In this document: positions 34,313-43,175 of the stretch, one piece after another
Layout: the number at the start of each line of letters is the position of its first letter
Numbering within the stretch: the first letter of the stretch is position 1
NCBI GenBank assembly: GCA_008363215.1
Contig: RHKP01000003.1
Coordinates: 186,001-250,000, forward strand
Direction: 5' to 3'
Source: Cyanobacteria bacterium CYA
Lineage (GTDB): Bacteria > Planctomycetota > Phycisphaerae > Phycisphaerales > UBA1924
Length of the DNA stretch: 64,000 bases
Notes under the pieces: generated by a model
Databases searched by the model: none
What the model was told of the DNA's origin: nothing
The model's input: the letters and a program-made list of their open reading frames with translations, nothing else
Translations under genes and position numbers: made by a program

Positions 34313-36379
34313 TCACGGGCACCCAGCCGAGAACTCAGCCAGGAACGTCTGCACGTCGAAGAAGTTGAACATGTCGTCGTCCACGAAGTCGGCGCGGTCG
34401 TCGTGAGCGCTGAACCACGCCAGGAACGTCTGCACGTCGAAGAAATTCAGTTGGTCATCGCCGGTGGTGTCGGCGCGGCAGACCGGCGGGGCAGCCATCA
34501 GGTTGACGTACTGCGTGCCTGCGATGTTGTTGAAGTTGATCGCGCTGACCTCACCCAGGTTGTCGCCCGCGGGCAGCCCGCCGATGACCTGGTTGGAGAC
34601 GTAGTCGAAGCCGCCGTTGGCGACCCAGCCGGCCAGCAGAATGTCCTGCTGCCCGTCCCAGCCCAGTTCGACCAGATCGATGCAGATTTCGATGCCGGTG
34701 TTGACCGCGTCGCTGCCGGCTGCGCTGCTCGCACTCACCCCCGCCACGTTGGAGTTGTCGATCGCGGTGCGAAGCAGCCCGCCGGCCGGAACGTCGTCCG
34801 GATCGGCAAAGCCCTGGAGAATGTCCAGCCCCAGATCCGCCGAAGCACGCGGAGCGTAGTTCGAGTACAGGTTGGCCAGGAAGCCGTCCTGCAAATCGAA
34901 GCGCGTGCCCGAGAAGTCCATGACTTCAACCGGGTTGTCCACCGGCTGCCCCGTGCCCGTCGTCACGTACCCGCCGAAGTAGCACCCGTAGTCGGCCCGC
35001 AGGGCGAAGAACGGGTCGACGATCGGCCCGTTGGTGCGCAGCACGGCGCAGTCCGTGTAGTTCTGCAGGTTGCCGCTGCCCCCGTCGACGCCGTTGTTGA
35101 CGTTGAGCCAGTAGTCGGCCGCGAAACCATCATCGAAGATCAGGCCGGCGTGCCGGTTGAGTCCGTTGAAGGAGATGTCCACGTTGTCGTTGCGCAGCGT
35201 GCTCTGTCCGCCCGGAGCGCAGTCGATGAACAGACTCAACTTGTTGTAGTTCACCTCCATGTTGCCGCCGATGAAGATGTACAACTTGCCGTTGACCTCG
35301 TCGAGGTACGAGCGGACGTTGTCCACTTCCGAGCCGTACCCCCAGTTGGCGTCGGGCGAAACCGGGGAGGACTGCGACGGGCTGCCGATCACCCCAAGCG
35401 TGTTCGAGTTGTCGACGCCCAGGGCGTAACCACCCGAAAGAGCGCCCGCGTTGCCCGCGCCGTAGCCGGCCAGCGAGCCAAGGTCGGCAATCGTGCCGGA
35501 AATCGGCCCGGCGTACGCACGCGGCACATTCGGCGTCGTCCCGTCATCACTGTCATGGTTCCACGAGTCGGCCGACACGACGAAATCAGCCCCGAAGCCC
35601 GCGTCAAAGTCCAGCCCGCTCTGCCCCGTGACGATGTACCCGCCCGCGCCCGCGCCCGTGCCCAGCGTCGTTGAGCCCGTGCCCGCGTTGTTGTCGCTGT
35701 CCAGGAACAGGTCCAGCCCGTTGCCGTTGTACTCGAGGTTGCCGGCCACGAAGACGTACAGGTACGTCCCGTCGGTGGCCACGTACACCGCGTCGACTTC
35801 CGACCCGCCGCCGTTCGACCCGGCCCCGTCCACCGTGCCGTCGGTCTCGTTGCCGAAGCCCGTGTAGTTGGTCTGGAGGAACTTGGCAGCCCCATACGCA
35901 GCGTCGCGGGCGCCGTCGACCGTGATCGCGCCGGCCACCGTTGCCGTCACGGAGATGTGCGACGTGCCGCCGATGCCCGTGAAGTCCGGCGCATTGCCGA
36001 TATTGCCCGTGTCAATCGTCAGCCCGGAGTGGATGATCTGGTTCGACATGAACGTCCGGTCACTCGAGTTGACCCACCCCGCCAGTTTGAACTCTGCCGT
36101 CCCGCCCGACGATTGCAGCGAGCCCCCGATAGCCGACAGCGGGATCTTGAACTCCACTCCCGTGGTCACGTCGGCCGGCGGGTCACCGAAATCGCCGCCG
36201 GTGAACATCCCGGCGACGTTATCGCCGAAGCCGGTCGGCTGGTTCTGGCTCCACAGCACGTCGCCGTAGAACGACCCTTCCGTTCCCGGGCTGAAGATGC
36301 CGTCCACGGTGGGTTGGGCCATGGCCGACCCCGCGACCGAAGCGAGAACGGCCGCGCACAAAACACGCTGATTCTTCAT
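34313..36379 (-). CDS. Large secreted protein with internal repeats and GC-dockerin module
   Basis: A 688-residue exported protein. Signal peptide KNQRVLCAAVLASVAGSAMA, mature start QPTVDGIFSPGTEGSFYGDV. Two internal units of about 150 residues share GSEVDAVYVATDGTYLYVF or GSEVDNVRSYLDEVNGKLYI, then GNLEYNGNGLDLFLDSD or GNMEVNYNKLSLFIDCA, then a GLDFDAGFGADFVV or LIFDDGFAADYWL piece, so the gene arose by internal duplication. The last 55 residues are a two-repeat dockerin-like module (DDQLNFFDVQTFLAWFSAHD, DDMFNFFDVQTFLAEFSAGC) ending in GCP. GAGGGAG precedes the ATG and a strong terminator follows. The function of the body is unknown; a surface or matrix role is likely. Confidence 0.82.
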   Translation of the reverse strand: MKNQRVLCAAVLASVAGSAMAQPTVDGIFSPGTEGSFYGDVLWSQNQPTGFGDNVAGMFTGGDFGDPPADVTTGVEFKIPLSAIGGSLQSSGGTAEFKLAGWVNSSDRTFMSNQIIHSGLTIDTGNIGNAPDFTGIGGTSHISVTATVAGAITVDGARDAAYGAAKFLQTNYTGFGNETDGTVDGAGSNGGGSEVDAVYVATDGTYLYVFVAGNLEYNGNGLDLFLDSDNNAGTGSTTLGTGAGAGGYIVTGQSGLDFDAGFGADFVVSADSWNHDSDDGTTPNVPRAYAGPISGTIADLGSLAGYGAGNAGALSGGYALGVDNSNTLGVIGSPSQSSPVSPDANWGYGSEVDNVRSYLDEVNGKLYIFIGGNMEVNYNKLSLFIDCAPGGQSTLRNDNVDISFNGLNRHAGLIFDDGFAADYWLNVNNGVDGGSGNLQNYTDCAVLRTNGPIVDPFFALRADYGCYFGGYVTTGTGQPVDNPVEVMDFSGTRFDLQDGFLANLYSNYAPRASADLGLDILQGFADPDDVPAGGLLRTAIDNSNVAGVSASSAAGSDAVNTGIEICIDLVELGWDGQQDILLAGWVANGGFDYVSNQVIGGLPAGDNLGEVSAINFNNIAGTQYVNLMAAPPVCRADTTGDDQLNFFDVQTFLAWFSAHDDRADFVDDDMFNFFDVQTFLAEFSAGCP

Positions 36380-36936
36380 GAAAAATCTCCCTCTGCAAAT
36401 CAGACCGACCCCGTGTGCGGGGCTTCGGACACTGTGAAACAAGTGCGCGGCGCGCCTCCCGAGCGGCCGCGAACGGATCCCTCTGAACCCGAAAGCATAG
36501 TGAAAAGCGATTCCCAAGGCCAGCGAACGCGGGTGGATTGGCACCGATCTGGGACCGGTAAGACAGGTCGCGTCGCACGGGTTCAGTCAAATCTCGGGCG
36601 CGCGAGGGCGCCTGTGAAGTCCCCGGCTCCGGGCGGCACGCCGGGCGGGTTCTTGTGGAACATCCGGCGAGGAATGGTGCTGTCGCCCACTCTCTCTCGC
36701 TGGCGCGTCGGGCTCGTACCGGAGGCTCCCTCGCCGACGCGTCGGCCCATCAGCACCGCAGGCGGGACGCATCGAACGGGGTTCGTATCCTGCGAAGCCC
36801 GGACCGCAATCGAGTCATTGACCCCGACGAGAAGTGCCTGTAAGATCCGCAATTGGAGTCGCCTGCGCGTTCTGCGCGGCCGGTGCGACCGGGGGATCGA
36901 CTCCACGGGGACCACGTATCGAGAGATTGGGACACC
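36380..36936. other. 557-base divergent gap between a dockerin gene and a prepilin-like gene
   Basis: It holds the leader of the minus-strand dockerin gene and, near its right end, a good plus-strand promoter (36818-36846). Short open frames across it are Arg/Pro-rich and lack start signals. Confidence 0.5.
36818..36846 (+). promoter_or_regulatory. Sigma-70-type promoter for the 36937 prepilin-like gene
   Basis: TTGACC (36818-36823), exactly 17 bases, TAAGAT (36841-36846). Transcription should begin near 36853, giving an 84-base leader. The promoter at 60028 has almost the same boxes and spacing. Confidence 0.65.
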
Positions 36937-37938
36937 ATGCCGACCGCACGCGCCCGCCGGGGCCAAGCCGCGTTCACGTTGATCGAACTGCTGGTAGTCA
37001 TCGCCATCATCGCCCTGCTCATCGGCATCCTGCTGCCGGCCCTGTCCAAGGCCCGAAAGTCAGCCCAGCAGATGGGCTGCCTCTCAAACACTCGGCAGAT
37101 CAGCCTGGCGATGAACGGGTACACAAGCGACAACCGAGAGTGGTACCCGTTACTCCCCTTCACCAACGCCGGACTTGCGGGGTGGACCAACAGCAATCCT
37201 GGAGTCAATGGTGGTCGGCCGTATCTCACCGATCAGGGTGTATTCGGCGGGGTCGCAGGTCTTTTCAGCACGTTCCAGATTGGGCAGGGCATTGCCAGCC
37301 GCCCGCCCTCGGGGGATGTGGGACACACCGGAAGCATCGTACCTGGTCGAGGCTTCGTGTACGAAGCGTACCCGAACGGCGTGACTACCCCCATCCTCGC
37401 TTCCTATCTGGAGGGCTTCCCGGTTCTCACCTGTCCAGCGGATCGAGAGACGATCTACTGGGGTCGGTTCTACGGTTCCTTGGAGCGCAACCTGCCCGCG
37501 GCCGTAGCGGCAAACCGCACCAAAGTGCCTGAGGCTCCCGGCTCGTCCGAAGACGTCATTGGCTACAACATCAGTTACATGTACATCGCAGGGTTCCGCG
37601 CCGGTGACCCCGAAATTCTCAAGCCGGCGCCTCTCTGGGGCGATGAAACGCAAGGGCCCGATGTCGGCGTCAACTCCTGGTACGGACAGGACGTGGACGC
37701 GGAATACGTCGGGCTCTCCGTGACCGCTGACGACGGACACCGCCACTATGCCAAGGTGGATAATCACGGAGATGCAGGCGCGAACTGGGCCTTTACCGAT
37801 GGGCATGCTGAGTTCGTCACGGGCAGCGTCCACAACGTTTTCTTTGAGAGACCGACTCCTGCCAAGCCCCATGTCAACGGCCAGAGCGTGAACGTGGTCA
37901 ATGAATACCGAAGCGATACTCTCCACACATTCGATTGA
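36937..37938 (+). CDS. Prepilin-type N-terminal methylation protein with H-X9-DG-like end
   Basis: A 333-residue pseudopilin-like protein. After a basic leader ([12 protein letters not shown]) comes the type IV prepilin cleavage site and helix, [20 protein letters not shown], with the conserved Glu5. The body is globular ([40 protein letters not shown]). Near the C-terminus [20 protein letters not shown] is the planctomycete H-X9-DG-like motif (ten residues here). Such proteins are expanded in planctomycetes; they are presumed cargo or structural parts of a type II secretion or pilus-like machine, but no function is proven. It is separate from the 40-48 kb prepilin cluster, whose members lack the H-X9-DG ending. 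The 3' end overlaps a small gene on the other strand by 41 bases. Confidence 0.85.
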   Translation: MPTARARRGQAAFTLIELLVVIAIIALLIGILLPALSKARKSAQQMGCLSNTRQISLAMNGYTSDNREWYPLLPFTNAGLAGWTNSNPGVNGGRPYLTDQGVFGGVAGLFSTFQIGQGIASRPPSGDVGHTGSIVPGRGFVYEAYPNGVTTPILASYLEGFPVLTCPADRETIYWGRFYGSLERNLPAAVAANRTKVPEAPGSSEDVIGYNISYMYIAGFRAGDPEILKPAPLWGDETQGPDVGVNSWYGQDVDAEYVGLSVTADDGHRHYAKVDNHGDAGANWAFTDGHAEFVTGSVHNVFFERPTPAKPHVNGQSVNVVNEYRSDTLHTFD

Positions 37939-38095
37939 CCCTCCCGACCAGGGCACGTTCCACCACCCGATTGCGGCGCATGCGGGTGTATCTCGGAATC
38001 AACGCCACGCGCAGCCGTCCCAGCAGCAACGGCACCAGCCCCGCGCACAGCAGGAGCGCCAGCAGGTCATCCCCTGGTGTTCCAGCCGCCAGCAT
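37898..38095 (-). CDS. Small membrane protein coupled to mnmG (hypothetical)
   Basis: A 65-residue frame whose ATG overlaps the mnmG stop (TGATG). It has one hydrophobic segment ([20 protein letters not shown], residues about 9-28) and a strongly basic C-terminus ([20 protein letters not shown]). I do not recognise it. Its stop lies 41 bases inside the 3' end of the convergent prepilin-like gene, which is unusual and lowers confidence. The coupling, hydrophobicity and positive-inside tail are consistent with a real single-pass inner-membrane protein, but the frame could equally be chance in GC-rich DNA. Confidence 0.35.
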   Translation of the reverse strand: MLAAGTPGDDLLALLLCAGLVPLLLGRLRVALIPRYTRMRRNRVVERALVGRVNRMCGEYRFGIH

Positions 38096-40113
38096 CAGCA
38101 AGTCTCGCCCTGCCCCCACGCTCGCTTGGCCAGCACTGCCACCAGCGTCAGGTCGGCCGGCGTGATCCCCTCCAACCGCCCGGCCTGCCCCAGCGTATCC
38201 GGACGGAACCGGGCCAGCGCCTGACGCGCCTCGTGGCGCAGAGTCGAGCACTCTTCCCAGCGAATCCACCCGGGGATGCGCCGTCGCTCCGTGTCGGCCC
38301 GCCGCGCCACCTCGCGCCGCTCACGCTCGATATACGGCTCGTAGCGCACCTCGGCCAGCACGGTTTCGAGCACCTGGCGATCAAACCCGTCGCCCACGGC
38401 CCGCTGCACATCCTCCCAGGTCGCCTCTGCCCGGCGCAGCGACCTGAATAGATCACCATTGTGCAGTGCAGGGCGGCTTCCCGCCGCCTTCGCACCGCTC
38501 AAGATCGCGCGCACCGTCCGCATCTGCTCTGTGCGCCTCGCGTGCACACGCCGCCGCAACGCCCCGAGTTCGGAATGCGCGAGCAGCCCCAATCCCTCGG
38601 CCACCTCCGTCAGCCGATCGTCCGCATTGTCACTCCGCAGCATCAGCCGATGCTCGGCCCGGCTTGTGAACATGCGATACGGCTCGGTCGGCGTCTTGGT
38701 GACCAGGTCGTCCATCAACACGCCGATGTACGCCTCGTCACGCCGCGGAACCCACTCCCCCTGCCCGTGGCTCCAACGCACTGCATTCACGCCCGCGACC
38801 AGGCCCTGCGCGGCCGCCTCTTCGTACCCGCTCGTGCCGTTGATCTGCCCTGCCAGAAAAAGCCCGTCAATGAGTTTGGTCATCCCGGTCGCATGGATCT
38901 GGTGCGGGCGCACCATGTCATACTCGACGGCGTACCCGTAACGCAGGATCTCCGCTCGCTCGCACCCCGGCATCGCGCGCACCATCACGTCCTGCACGTC
39001 GCGCGGCAGACTCGTGGAGATGCCATTGCAGTAGACCCACTCCGTCCGCAAACTCTCAGGCTCAAGGAACACTGTGTGCGACTCGCGCTCGGCGAATCGC
39101 ACCACCTTGTCCTCGATGCTCGGGCAGTACCGCGGGCCGGCGCCCTCGATCTGCCCGCTGAACATCGGCGCCCGATGCAGATTCGCCCGGATCAACTCGT
39201 GCGTGCCCGCGTTGGTCGACGTCTTGCGACAGTGAACCTGCTCCAGCACCGGGAAACGCGAAAGCACCTCCCAACGAGCCCGCAGCGCCGGAGAGGGGGT
39301 ACACGGATCGATTCGTTGCTCACTTGCTTGCTCTTCGGGCTCGTTTGCATCGCCGGCACACACCCCGCTGAGCGCGCAAAATCGTTCCGGCTCCCCGTCC
39401 CCCTCCTGCACTTCCAGCGATTCCCAGTCGATCGTTGATCGCCGAAGCCGCGGCGGAGTCCCCGTCTTCAGCCGCCCCAGTTCAAACCCGAGTTTCCGTA
39501 ACGCCCCCGAGATCCCGACGGCCGCACCCTCGCCAAAGCGCCCCCCCGGCGTGCGATCCTCGCCGGTGTGCATGAGCCCGCGCATGAACGTGCCCGTGGT
39601 CAGCACCACAGCCGGGCTCGACAGGGCTTCCATCCGCCCGTCTGGAGTCTCGATGACAACCCCGGTGACTCGGCGCCAGCGCCCGCCCGCCGTTCCACCT
39701 GTTGATTCGCAGCCGATCTGCTCGACTCGACCGGCGACGACCTCGATCTCAGGCCGCGACGCCACCAACGCCCGCACCGTTTCCGCATACGCGTGCTTGT
39801 CGCACTGGCACCGAGGCCCGCGCACCGCCTGCCCGCGCGACGTGTTCAGCACCTTGAACATGATGCCCGCCGCGTCGGCCGCCAGTCCCATGATCCCGCC
39901 CAAGGCGTCGATTTCTCGGACCAACTGCCCTTTTGCCAGTCCCCCGATCGCCGGGTTGCAACTCATCTCCCCGATGCGGGAGGGATCCAGCGTCACCAAC
40001 GCCACCGATGCCCCACCGGGTCCGGGCCCCAGCAGATTGGCCGCCGCGCACGCCGCCTCGACCCCCGCGTGCCCGCCCCCGACCACGATGACTTGGTATT
40101 CTCTTCTGGGCAC
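38095..40113 (-). CDS. mnmG: tRNA uridine 5-carboxymethylaminomethyl modification enzyme MnmG (GidA)
   Basis: A 672-residue FAD enzyme that, with MnmE, adds the cmnm5 group to U34 of tRNAs. The FAD motif is VIVVGGGHAGVEAACAAANL (residues about 8-27). 'MSCNPAIGGLAKGQLVREID' and GGIMGLAADAAGIMFKVLNT, then RGPRCQCDKHAYAETVRALV, are family signatures. 'GRFGEGAAVGISGALRKLGF' and LKTGTPPRLRRSTIDWESLE follow, and later GQINGTSGYEEAAAQGLVAG and FTSRAEHRLMLRSDNADDRL. Slightly longer than E. coli MnmG (629), mainly through an insertion near 245-280 (AGDANEPEEQASEQRIDPCT). It starts with GTG, with TAGACT five bases upstream, so it is probably leaderless. Confidence 0.95.
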   Translation of the reverse strand: MPRREYQVIVVGGGHAGVEAACAAANLLGPGPGGASVALVTLDPSRIGEMSCNPAIGGLAKGQLVREIDALGGIMGLAADAAGIMFKVLNTSRGQAVRGPRCQCDKHAYAETVRALVASRPEIEVVAGRVEQIGCESTGGTAGGRWRRVTGVVIETPDGRMEALSSPAVVLTTGTFMRGLMHTGEDRTPGGRFGEGAAVGISGALRKLGFELGRLKTGTPPRLRRSTIDWESLEVQEGDGEPERFCALSGVCAGDANEPEEQASEQRIDPCTPSPALRARWEVLSRFPVLEQVHCRKTSTNAGTHELIRANLHRAPMFSGQIEGAGPRYCPSIEDKVVRFAERESHTVFLEPESLRTEWVYCNGISTSLPRDVQDVMVRAMPGCERAEILRYGYAVEYDMVRPHQIHATGMTKLIDGLFLAGQINGTSGYEEAAAQGLVAGVNAVRWSHGQGEWVPRRDEAYIGVLMDDLVTKTPTEPYRMFTSRAEHRLMLRSDNADDRLTEVAEGLGLLAHSELGALRRRVHARRTEQMRTVRAILSGAKAAGSRPALHNGDLFRSLRRAEATWEDVQRAVGDGFDRQVLETVLAEVRYEPYIERERREVARRADTERRRIPGWIRWEECSTLRHEARQALARFRPDTLGQAGRLEGITPADLTLVAVLAKRAWGQGETC

Positions 40114-40118
40114 CGCAG

Positions 40119-40124
40119 AGTCTA
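40119..40124 (-). promoter_or_regulatory. -10-like TAGACT box for a leaderless mnmG mRNA
   Basis: On the minus strand TAGACT ends five bases before the GTG start at 40113. No Shine-Dalgarno is present. Confidence 0.45.
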
Positions 40125-40300
40125 AATCCGGGGGGATGTCCCGGCCACAACCTCATTCCCACGACGGAGCGCGCGCGGGCTGTGCCCCGGCGAATCCCGG
40201 ACCACAGCATTCGCGAGCTTCGCCTTGTCCGAACATATGCCGAATATCTGATGCCCTGACCCGGTACCTTCTCACCAGACCCCAAAAAAGGCAAGACCCA

Positions 40301-40329
40301 TTGGCAAAGTCAAACCGGCGCTCTACAAT
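40301..40329 (+). promoter_or_regulatory. Sigma-70-type promoter of the first prepilin-cluster gene
   Basis: TTGGCA (40301-40306), 17 bases, TACAAT (40324-40329). It predicts a start near 40336 and a leader of about 164 bases before the gene at 40500, unusually long for this window. Confidence 0.65.
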
Positions 40330-40499
40330 GCCCCCTGTCTTTGGCTGGTTCCCAAAGGCAAGTATGAGTTTTGGCGGAACACGTCGTGGTTCCGATACGA
40401 ATACAATGGGCGTCTGGCGGGCGCGTTCTGTGCCCGGCCTCGGCGTGCGACGGTCAAGTTCACGCAACTTTCAGTGAACCTCGTTGAAGGGGTGAAGAC

Positions 40500-41579
40500 A
40501 TGGCAAAACTGGGTCTCAGTCGTTTTGGGCACAAGAGAGCGCTCGGCTTCACGCTCATCGAGTTGCTCGTCGTCATCGCGATCATCGCGCTGCTCATCGG
40601 CATCCTGCTCCCGGCCCTGGCCAAGGCACGCCGCGCCGGCCGCGGCGCCGTCTGCAAGTCCAATCTGAAGAGTCAGGGCACCGGCATGGCGTCCTACGCC
40701 ACCGACTTCCAGGACAAGATCGCCTCGTATTCCTGGCACGCCGGCATGGTACCCAACAGCGAGTTCATCGATTTCGACCCGGGGCCGAACGGCTTCTCGG
40801 ACGACATGCTGGCCGCTCAGTGGCAGAACACTGAAATCCTCCGTCGCCGCACCGGGCGCACCGAAGGCGCTGGCCGAATCCTCAGCAACACGCTGACCAT
40901 GCCTCACCGCATCTACAACCACCTCGTCCTCTTCGACTACCTCTCCAGCCAGTTGCCCGAAGCGATCGCCGCCTGCCCGGAAGACCGCAACCTCCTGCTC
41001 TCGGCCGCCAACCCGCTCGACTCGAGCCTCTGGGCTCAGATGCGCCCCGAGTACCCCAACGCCAGCCAGCACAATGGCGAGCGCGTCGCGCAGCGCTACC
41101 CCTTCTCTTCCACCTACCAGACCGTCCCGGCGACATGGGTGCCTGACACCGGTGGGTATGTGCGTCCCATCGCCAGCACCACGCACCTGTTCAGCACCGC
41201 CTCCGTCGACGGAATCTACGGCAGGCGCAGGATGAGCCAGGTCATGTTCCCCGGCGCCAAGGTGCAGATGTTCGAGTTCAATGACTACCACGGGAACACC
41301 AAGAACCCGTTCTACGCCTACCAGGAGGCCGCCTGCCAGATCCTCTTCTTCGACGCCTCGGTCCGCGCGATTCCGTCGGCCGATGCAAATCTCGGTTGCG
41401 ACCCCGGCACGCCCACCAGCCCTGACACCTTCTACTACGCGTACACACCATTGAACACGGAACCCGATCGGCTCAACGACGACTTGGTTCCCGTCCTCTA
41501 CCGGTTCACCCGTGGTGGTCTGGCCGGCGTCGACTTCGGTGCCAAGGAAATCAACACGGGCCAAGGCAACGTGCCCTGA
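40500..41579 (+). CDS. Prepilin-like protein, 'TRGG' family (copy 1, plus strand)
   Basis: A 359-residue pseudopilin-like protein. A basic leader ([15 protein letters not shown]) precedes the cleavage site and helix [20 protein letters not shown]. The body contains [48 protein letters not shown] and [20 protein letters not shown]. It ends with [22 protein letters not shown] instead of H-X9-DG. Three minus-strand paralogues at 45143, 46334 and 47523 share all these blocks; the one at 46334 is closest, with 47-base exact identities. GAAGGGGTG precedes the ATG, and a promoter lies 170 bases upstream. I infer a secretion-apparatus or surface-fibre subunit; no function is known for this family. 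Confidence 0.82.
   Translation: MAKLGLSRFGHKRALGFTLIELLVVIAIIALLIGILLPALAKARRAGRGAVCKSNLKSQGTGMASYATDFQDKIASYSWHAGMVPNSEFIDFDPGPNGFSDDMLAAQWQNTEILRRRTGRTEGAGRILSNTLTMPHRIYNHLVLFDYLSSQLPEAIAACPEDRNLLLSAANPLDSSLWAQMRPEYPNASQHNGERVAQRYPFSSTYQTVPATWVPDTGGYVRPIASTTHLFSTASVDGIYGRRRMSQVMFPGAKVQMFEFNDYHGNTKNPFYAYQEAACQILFFDASVRAIPSADANLGCDPGTPTSPDTFYYAYTPLNTEPDRLNDDLVPVLYRFTRGGLAGVDFGAKEINTGQGNVP
40959..41005 (+). repeat. 47-base exact inverted repeat arm A (partner 46920-46966)
   Basis: This tract in the 40500 gene is identical to the reverse complement of 46920-46966 in the 46334 gene. It encodes part of the [15 protein letters not shown] block. It is one of two such exact tracts in the gene pair. 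Confidence 0.8.
41283..41329 (+). repeat. 47-base exact inverted repeat arm B (partner 46578-46624)
   Basis: Identical to the reverse complement of 46578-46624 in the 46334 gene; encodes the [16 protein letters not shown] block. The conservation of synonymous positions suggests recent duplication or gene conversion. Confidence 0.8.
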
Positions 41580-41630
41580 ACGCCTGACGGCGCAGGCTCC
41601 CAGACCTGACCTCATGTCAAGCAGGCATCC

Positions 41631-41665
41631 ACAGCCCCGGCCAAACAGGTCGGGGCTGTTCCTTT
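41631..41665 (+). terminator. Probable Rho-independent terminator after the 40500 gene
   Basis: ACAGCCCCG (41631-41639) pairs with CGGGGCTGT (41651-41659) around an 11-base loop, followed by TCCTTT. It is 52 bases after the stop. The T-tract is weak. Confidence 0.6.
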
Positions 41666-41932
41666 GGAGGAAATTAGCGAAGGACAAGTGAACTCGGCCC
41701 GGGTGGAATGAGGGCTCGTCCTCCTCACCCTGCCCCGCCTCCCGGTCTCCCGGCGTTCGGTATGGTTCCTCCGACCGCCCCCTTTGTTCCGGCCTGCGAA
41801 AAAGCGGATCTGAAAAGCCGGCTCACCCGAACAGACCCGTGCAGGACCGAGGTTCTCTCGGTACACTGTTTCTCAATGGCCCCGTTCGGGGTATCAGGGC
41901 GGTTCATCCACCCGGTTGATTTTGTCGTTTCA

Positions 41933-41950
41933 CCCGGTCCTTCGACCGGG
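41933..41950 (+). promoter_or_regulatory. 7-bp hairpin directly before the ribosome binding site of 41967
   Basis: CCCGGTC, loop CTTC, GACCGGG, immediately followed by GAGGGGG and the ATG at 41967. A stem this close to the ribosome binding site could affect translation, or mark the 5' end of a processed mRNA. Confidence 0.4.
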
Positions 41951-41966
41951 GAGGGGGTATCTGGAT

Positions 41967-42893
41967 ATGACACGCCGGAATGCGTTCACGCTGATCGAGT
42001 TGCTCGTCGTCATCGCAATCATCGCGCTGCTGATCGGGATTCTGCTCCCGGCGCTGAGCAAGGCCCGCGGCGCAGCCCAGAAGATCGCCAGCGGCGCCAA
42101 CCTCAAGGAGTGCTCGACGATCCAGTTCCTCTACGCCAACGACTTCAAGGACGAGTGGGTCAATCCGTTCGAGCGTGACGGATGCAACGGGGTCAGTTCG
42201 GCCTGGCTCTGGGTAGTCGGAGATGAGTGCCGCGTCGGCTGGGATTATCAGAGCGGTTCGCAGCAGTCTGAGAGTTACGGGTGGCACTGGCTGGCCCACA
42301 CGCTCTATGCCTATGACCAGGTCGAGTCGCGTCTGGGCATCATCGCCGCACCCGGCGACCGCGCGCTCCAGAACTGGCTGCGCGAGAACCGCGATGCCAA
42401 CGCTCAGTCCAACCTGAACTGGATCTTCCCGACCAGTTACTGGTACTCGCCGGTCTTCTGGCAGGACAAGGCGCGCTTCACCAGTTTCGTCGAGCAGTTC
42501 GCCGGTCCGGCGGCCGACTTCTGGTTCAAACGTAACCGCGTCTCTGACGTGCTCTACACTACGCAGAAGGTCGTGCTGATGGAGAACAAGGACTTCGTCA
42601 AGCCCGACCAGCCCCAGTTCAACAAGCCGGGCGCCGAGCCGCAGACCATGCTGGCCGACGGCAGCGTTCGGGCCGTCTCGCTCAACGAGATCATCGCCGA
42701 AACAGACCTTCAGACTTCGTTCTCCCAACCCGATCGTGCCGATGGGCTCTGGTATCCCTCCGGGCGATTCGCCCCAGGCACCGCATTCACCCGGCAGATG
42801 TACGGCGAGCCGCAGGGCTTTTACTGGGACGTCACCCAGCCCGCATATCTCTGGCGCACCCGCTTCGGCATCACCGGCCGTGACTTCAGGTAA
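41967..42893 (+). CDS. Prepilin-like protein, 'GRD' family (copy 1)
   Basis: A 308-residue pseudopilin-like protein with a very short leader (TRRNA) before [20 protein letters not shown]. The body is rich in Trp, Tyr and Phe: [60 protein letters not shown]. It contains [20 protein letters not shown] and a 'LADGSVRA' strand, and ends [24 protein letters not shown]. The gene at 43176 shares the same plan and the TR.G..GRD ending. Both lack H-X9-DG and the TRGG tail, so I treat them as a second family. It is the first of four closely spaced genes (13, 30 and 3 bases apart) with two small membrane proteins, clearly one operon. Confidence 0.8.
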   Translation: MTRRNAFTLIELLVVIAIIALLIGILLPALSKARGAAQKIASGANLKECSTIQFLYANDFKDEWVNPFERDGCNGVSSAWLWVVGDECRVGWDYQSGSQQSESYGWHWLAHTLYAYDQVESRLGIIAAPGDRALQNWLRENRDANAQSNLNWIFPTSYWYSPVFWQDKARFTSFVEQFAGPAADFWFKRNRVSDVLYTTQKVVLMENKDFVKPDQPQFNKPGAEPQTMLADGSVRAVSLNEIIAETDLQTSFSQPDRADGLWYPSGRFAPGTAFTRQMYGEPQGFYWDVTQPAYLWRTRFGITGRDFR

Positions 42894-42905
42894 AGGAACT
42901 CACTC

Positions 42906-43145
42906 GTGAACGCTCGCAAGGGGTTGATGATCGGGCTCGTGATCGTGTGTCTTGGACTGGCGGTCCTCACCTATTTCGCCCTGTCGCCCAAGAAGGCGAC
43001 CGAATCGTCCGAGTACGAGAAGATGAAGGCCCGATCGGACGAGATGACTCAGAAGGCGCAGGAGGCCGCGCCCAAGCAGCCTCAGATTCCCGAGGAGGAC
43101 TTCACGCCGCCGACGGGCAAGGGCCCGCAGCGCGTGGGAGGATGA
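42906..43145 (+). CDS. Small single-pass membrane protein between two prepilin-like genes
   Basis: A 79-residue protein. The N-terminus is basic (MNARKG), then one transmembrane helix (LMIGLVIVCLGLAVLTYFAL, residues about 7-26), then a charged, Glu/Lys/Pro-rich tail (YEKMKARSDEMTQKAQEAAP, EEDFTPPTGKGPQRVGG) that should face the periplasm. AAAGGA lies about 8-13 bases before the GTG/ATG region. It has the same plan as the 103-residue protein at 44190, although the sequences differ. I do not recognise a family. Its position right after a prepilin-like gene suggests an accessory of that protein, for example an assembly or anchor factor; this is inference. Confidence 0.7.
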   Translation: MNARKGLMIGLVIVCLGLAVLTYFALSPKKATESSEYEKMKARSDEMTQKAQEAAPKQPQIPEEDFTPPTGKGPQRVGG

Positions 43146-43175
43146 GCGCCACAGCGGCGGAGATCGGAGGGGGAC

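Larger units (their letters stand above)
40114..40499. other. 386-base divergent gap between mnmG and the prepilin cluster
   Basis: It contains the mnmG -10-like box, a strong plus-strand promoter (40301-40329), a leader of about 164 bases, and an inverted repeat (GTTCAC, 10 bases, GTGAAC at 40458-40479) close to the start of the first prepilin gene. No gene is supported. Confidence 0.55.
41580..41966. other. 387-base gap with terminator and 5' hairpins
   Basis: It holds the terminator of the 40500 gene (41631-41665) and two hairpins before the next gene: CCCCG-TT-CGGGG near 41880 and CCCGGTC-CTTC-GACCGGG at 41933-41950. A TACACT box at 41862-41867 could be a -10 element but has no -35 partner. 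No gene is supported. Confidence 0.5.

Noticed and set aside
32888-35674. A 928-codon open frame on the plus strand across the esterase and GC-dockerin genes
   Set aside because: It is antisense to two well-supported genes with signal peptides, catalytic motifs and a terminator. The frame is open because of GC-rich codon bias; it has no start signal, domain or plausible composition.
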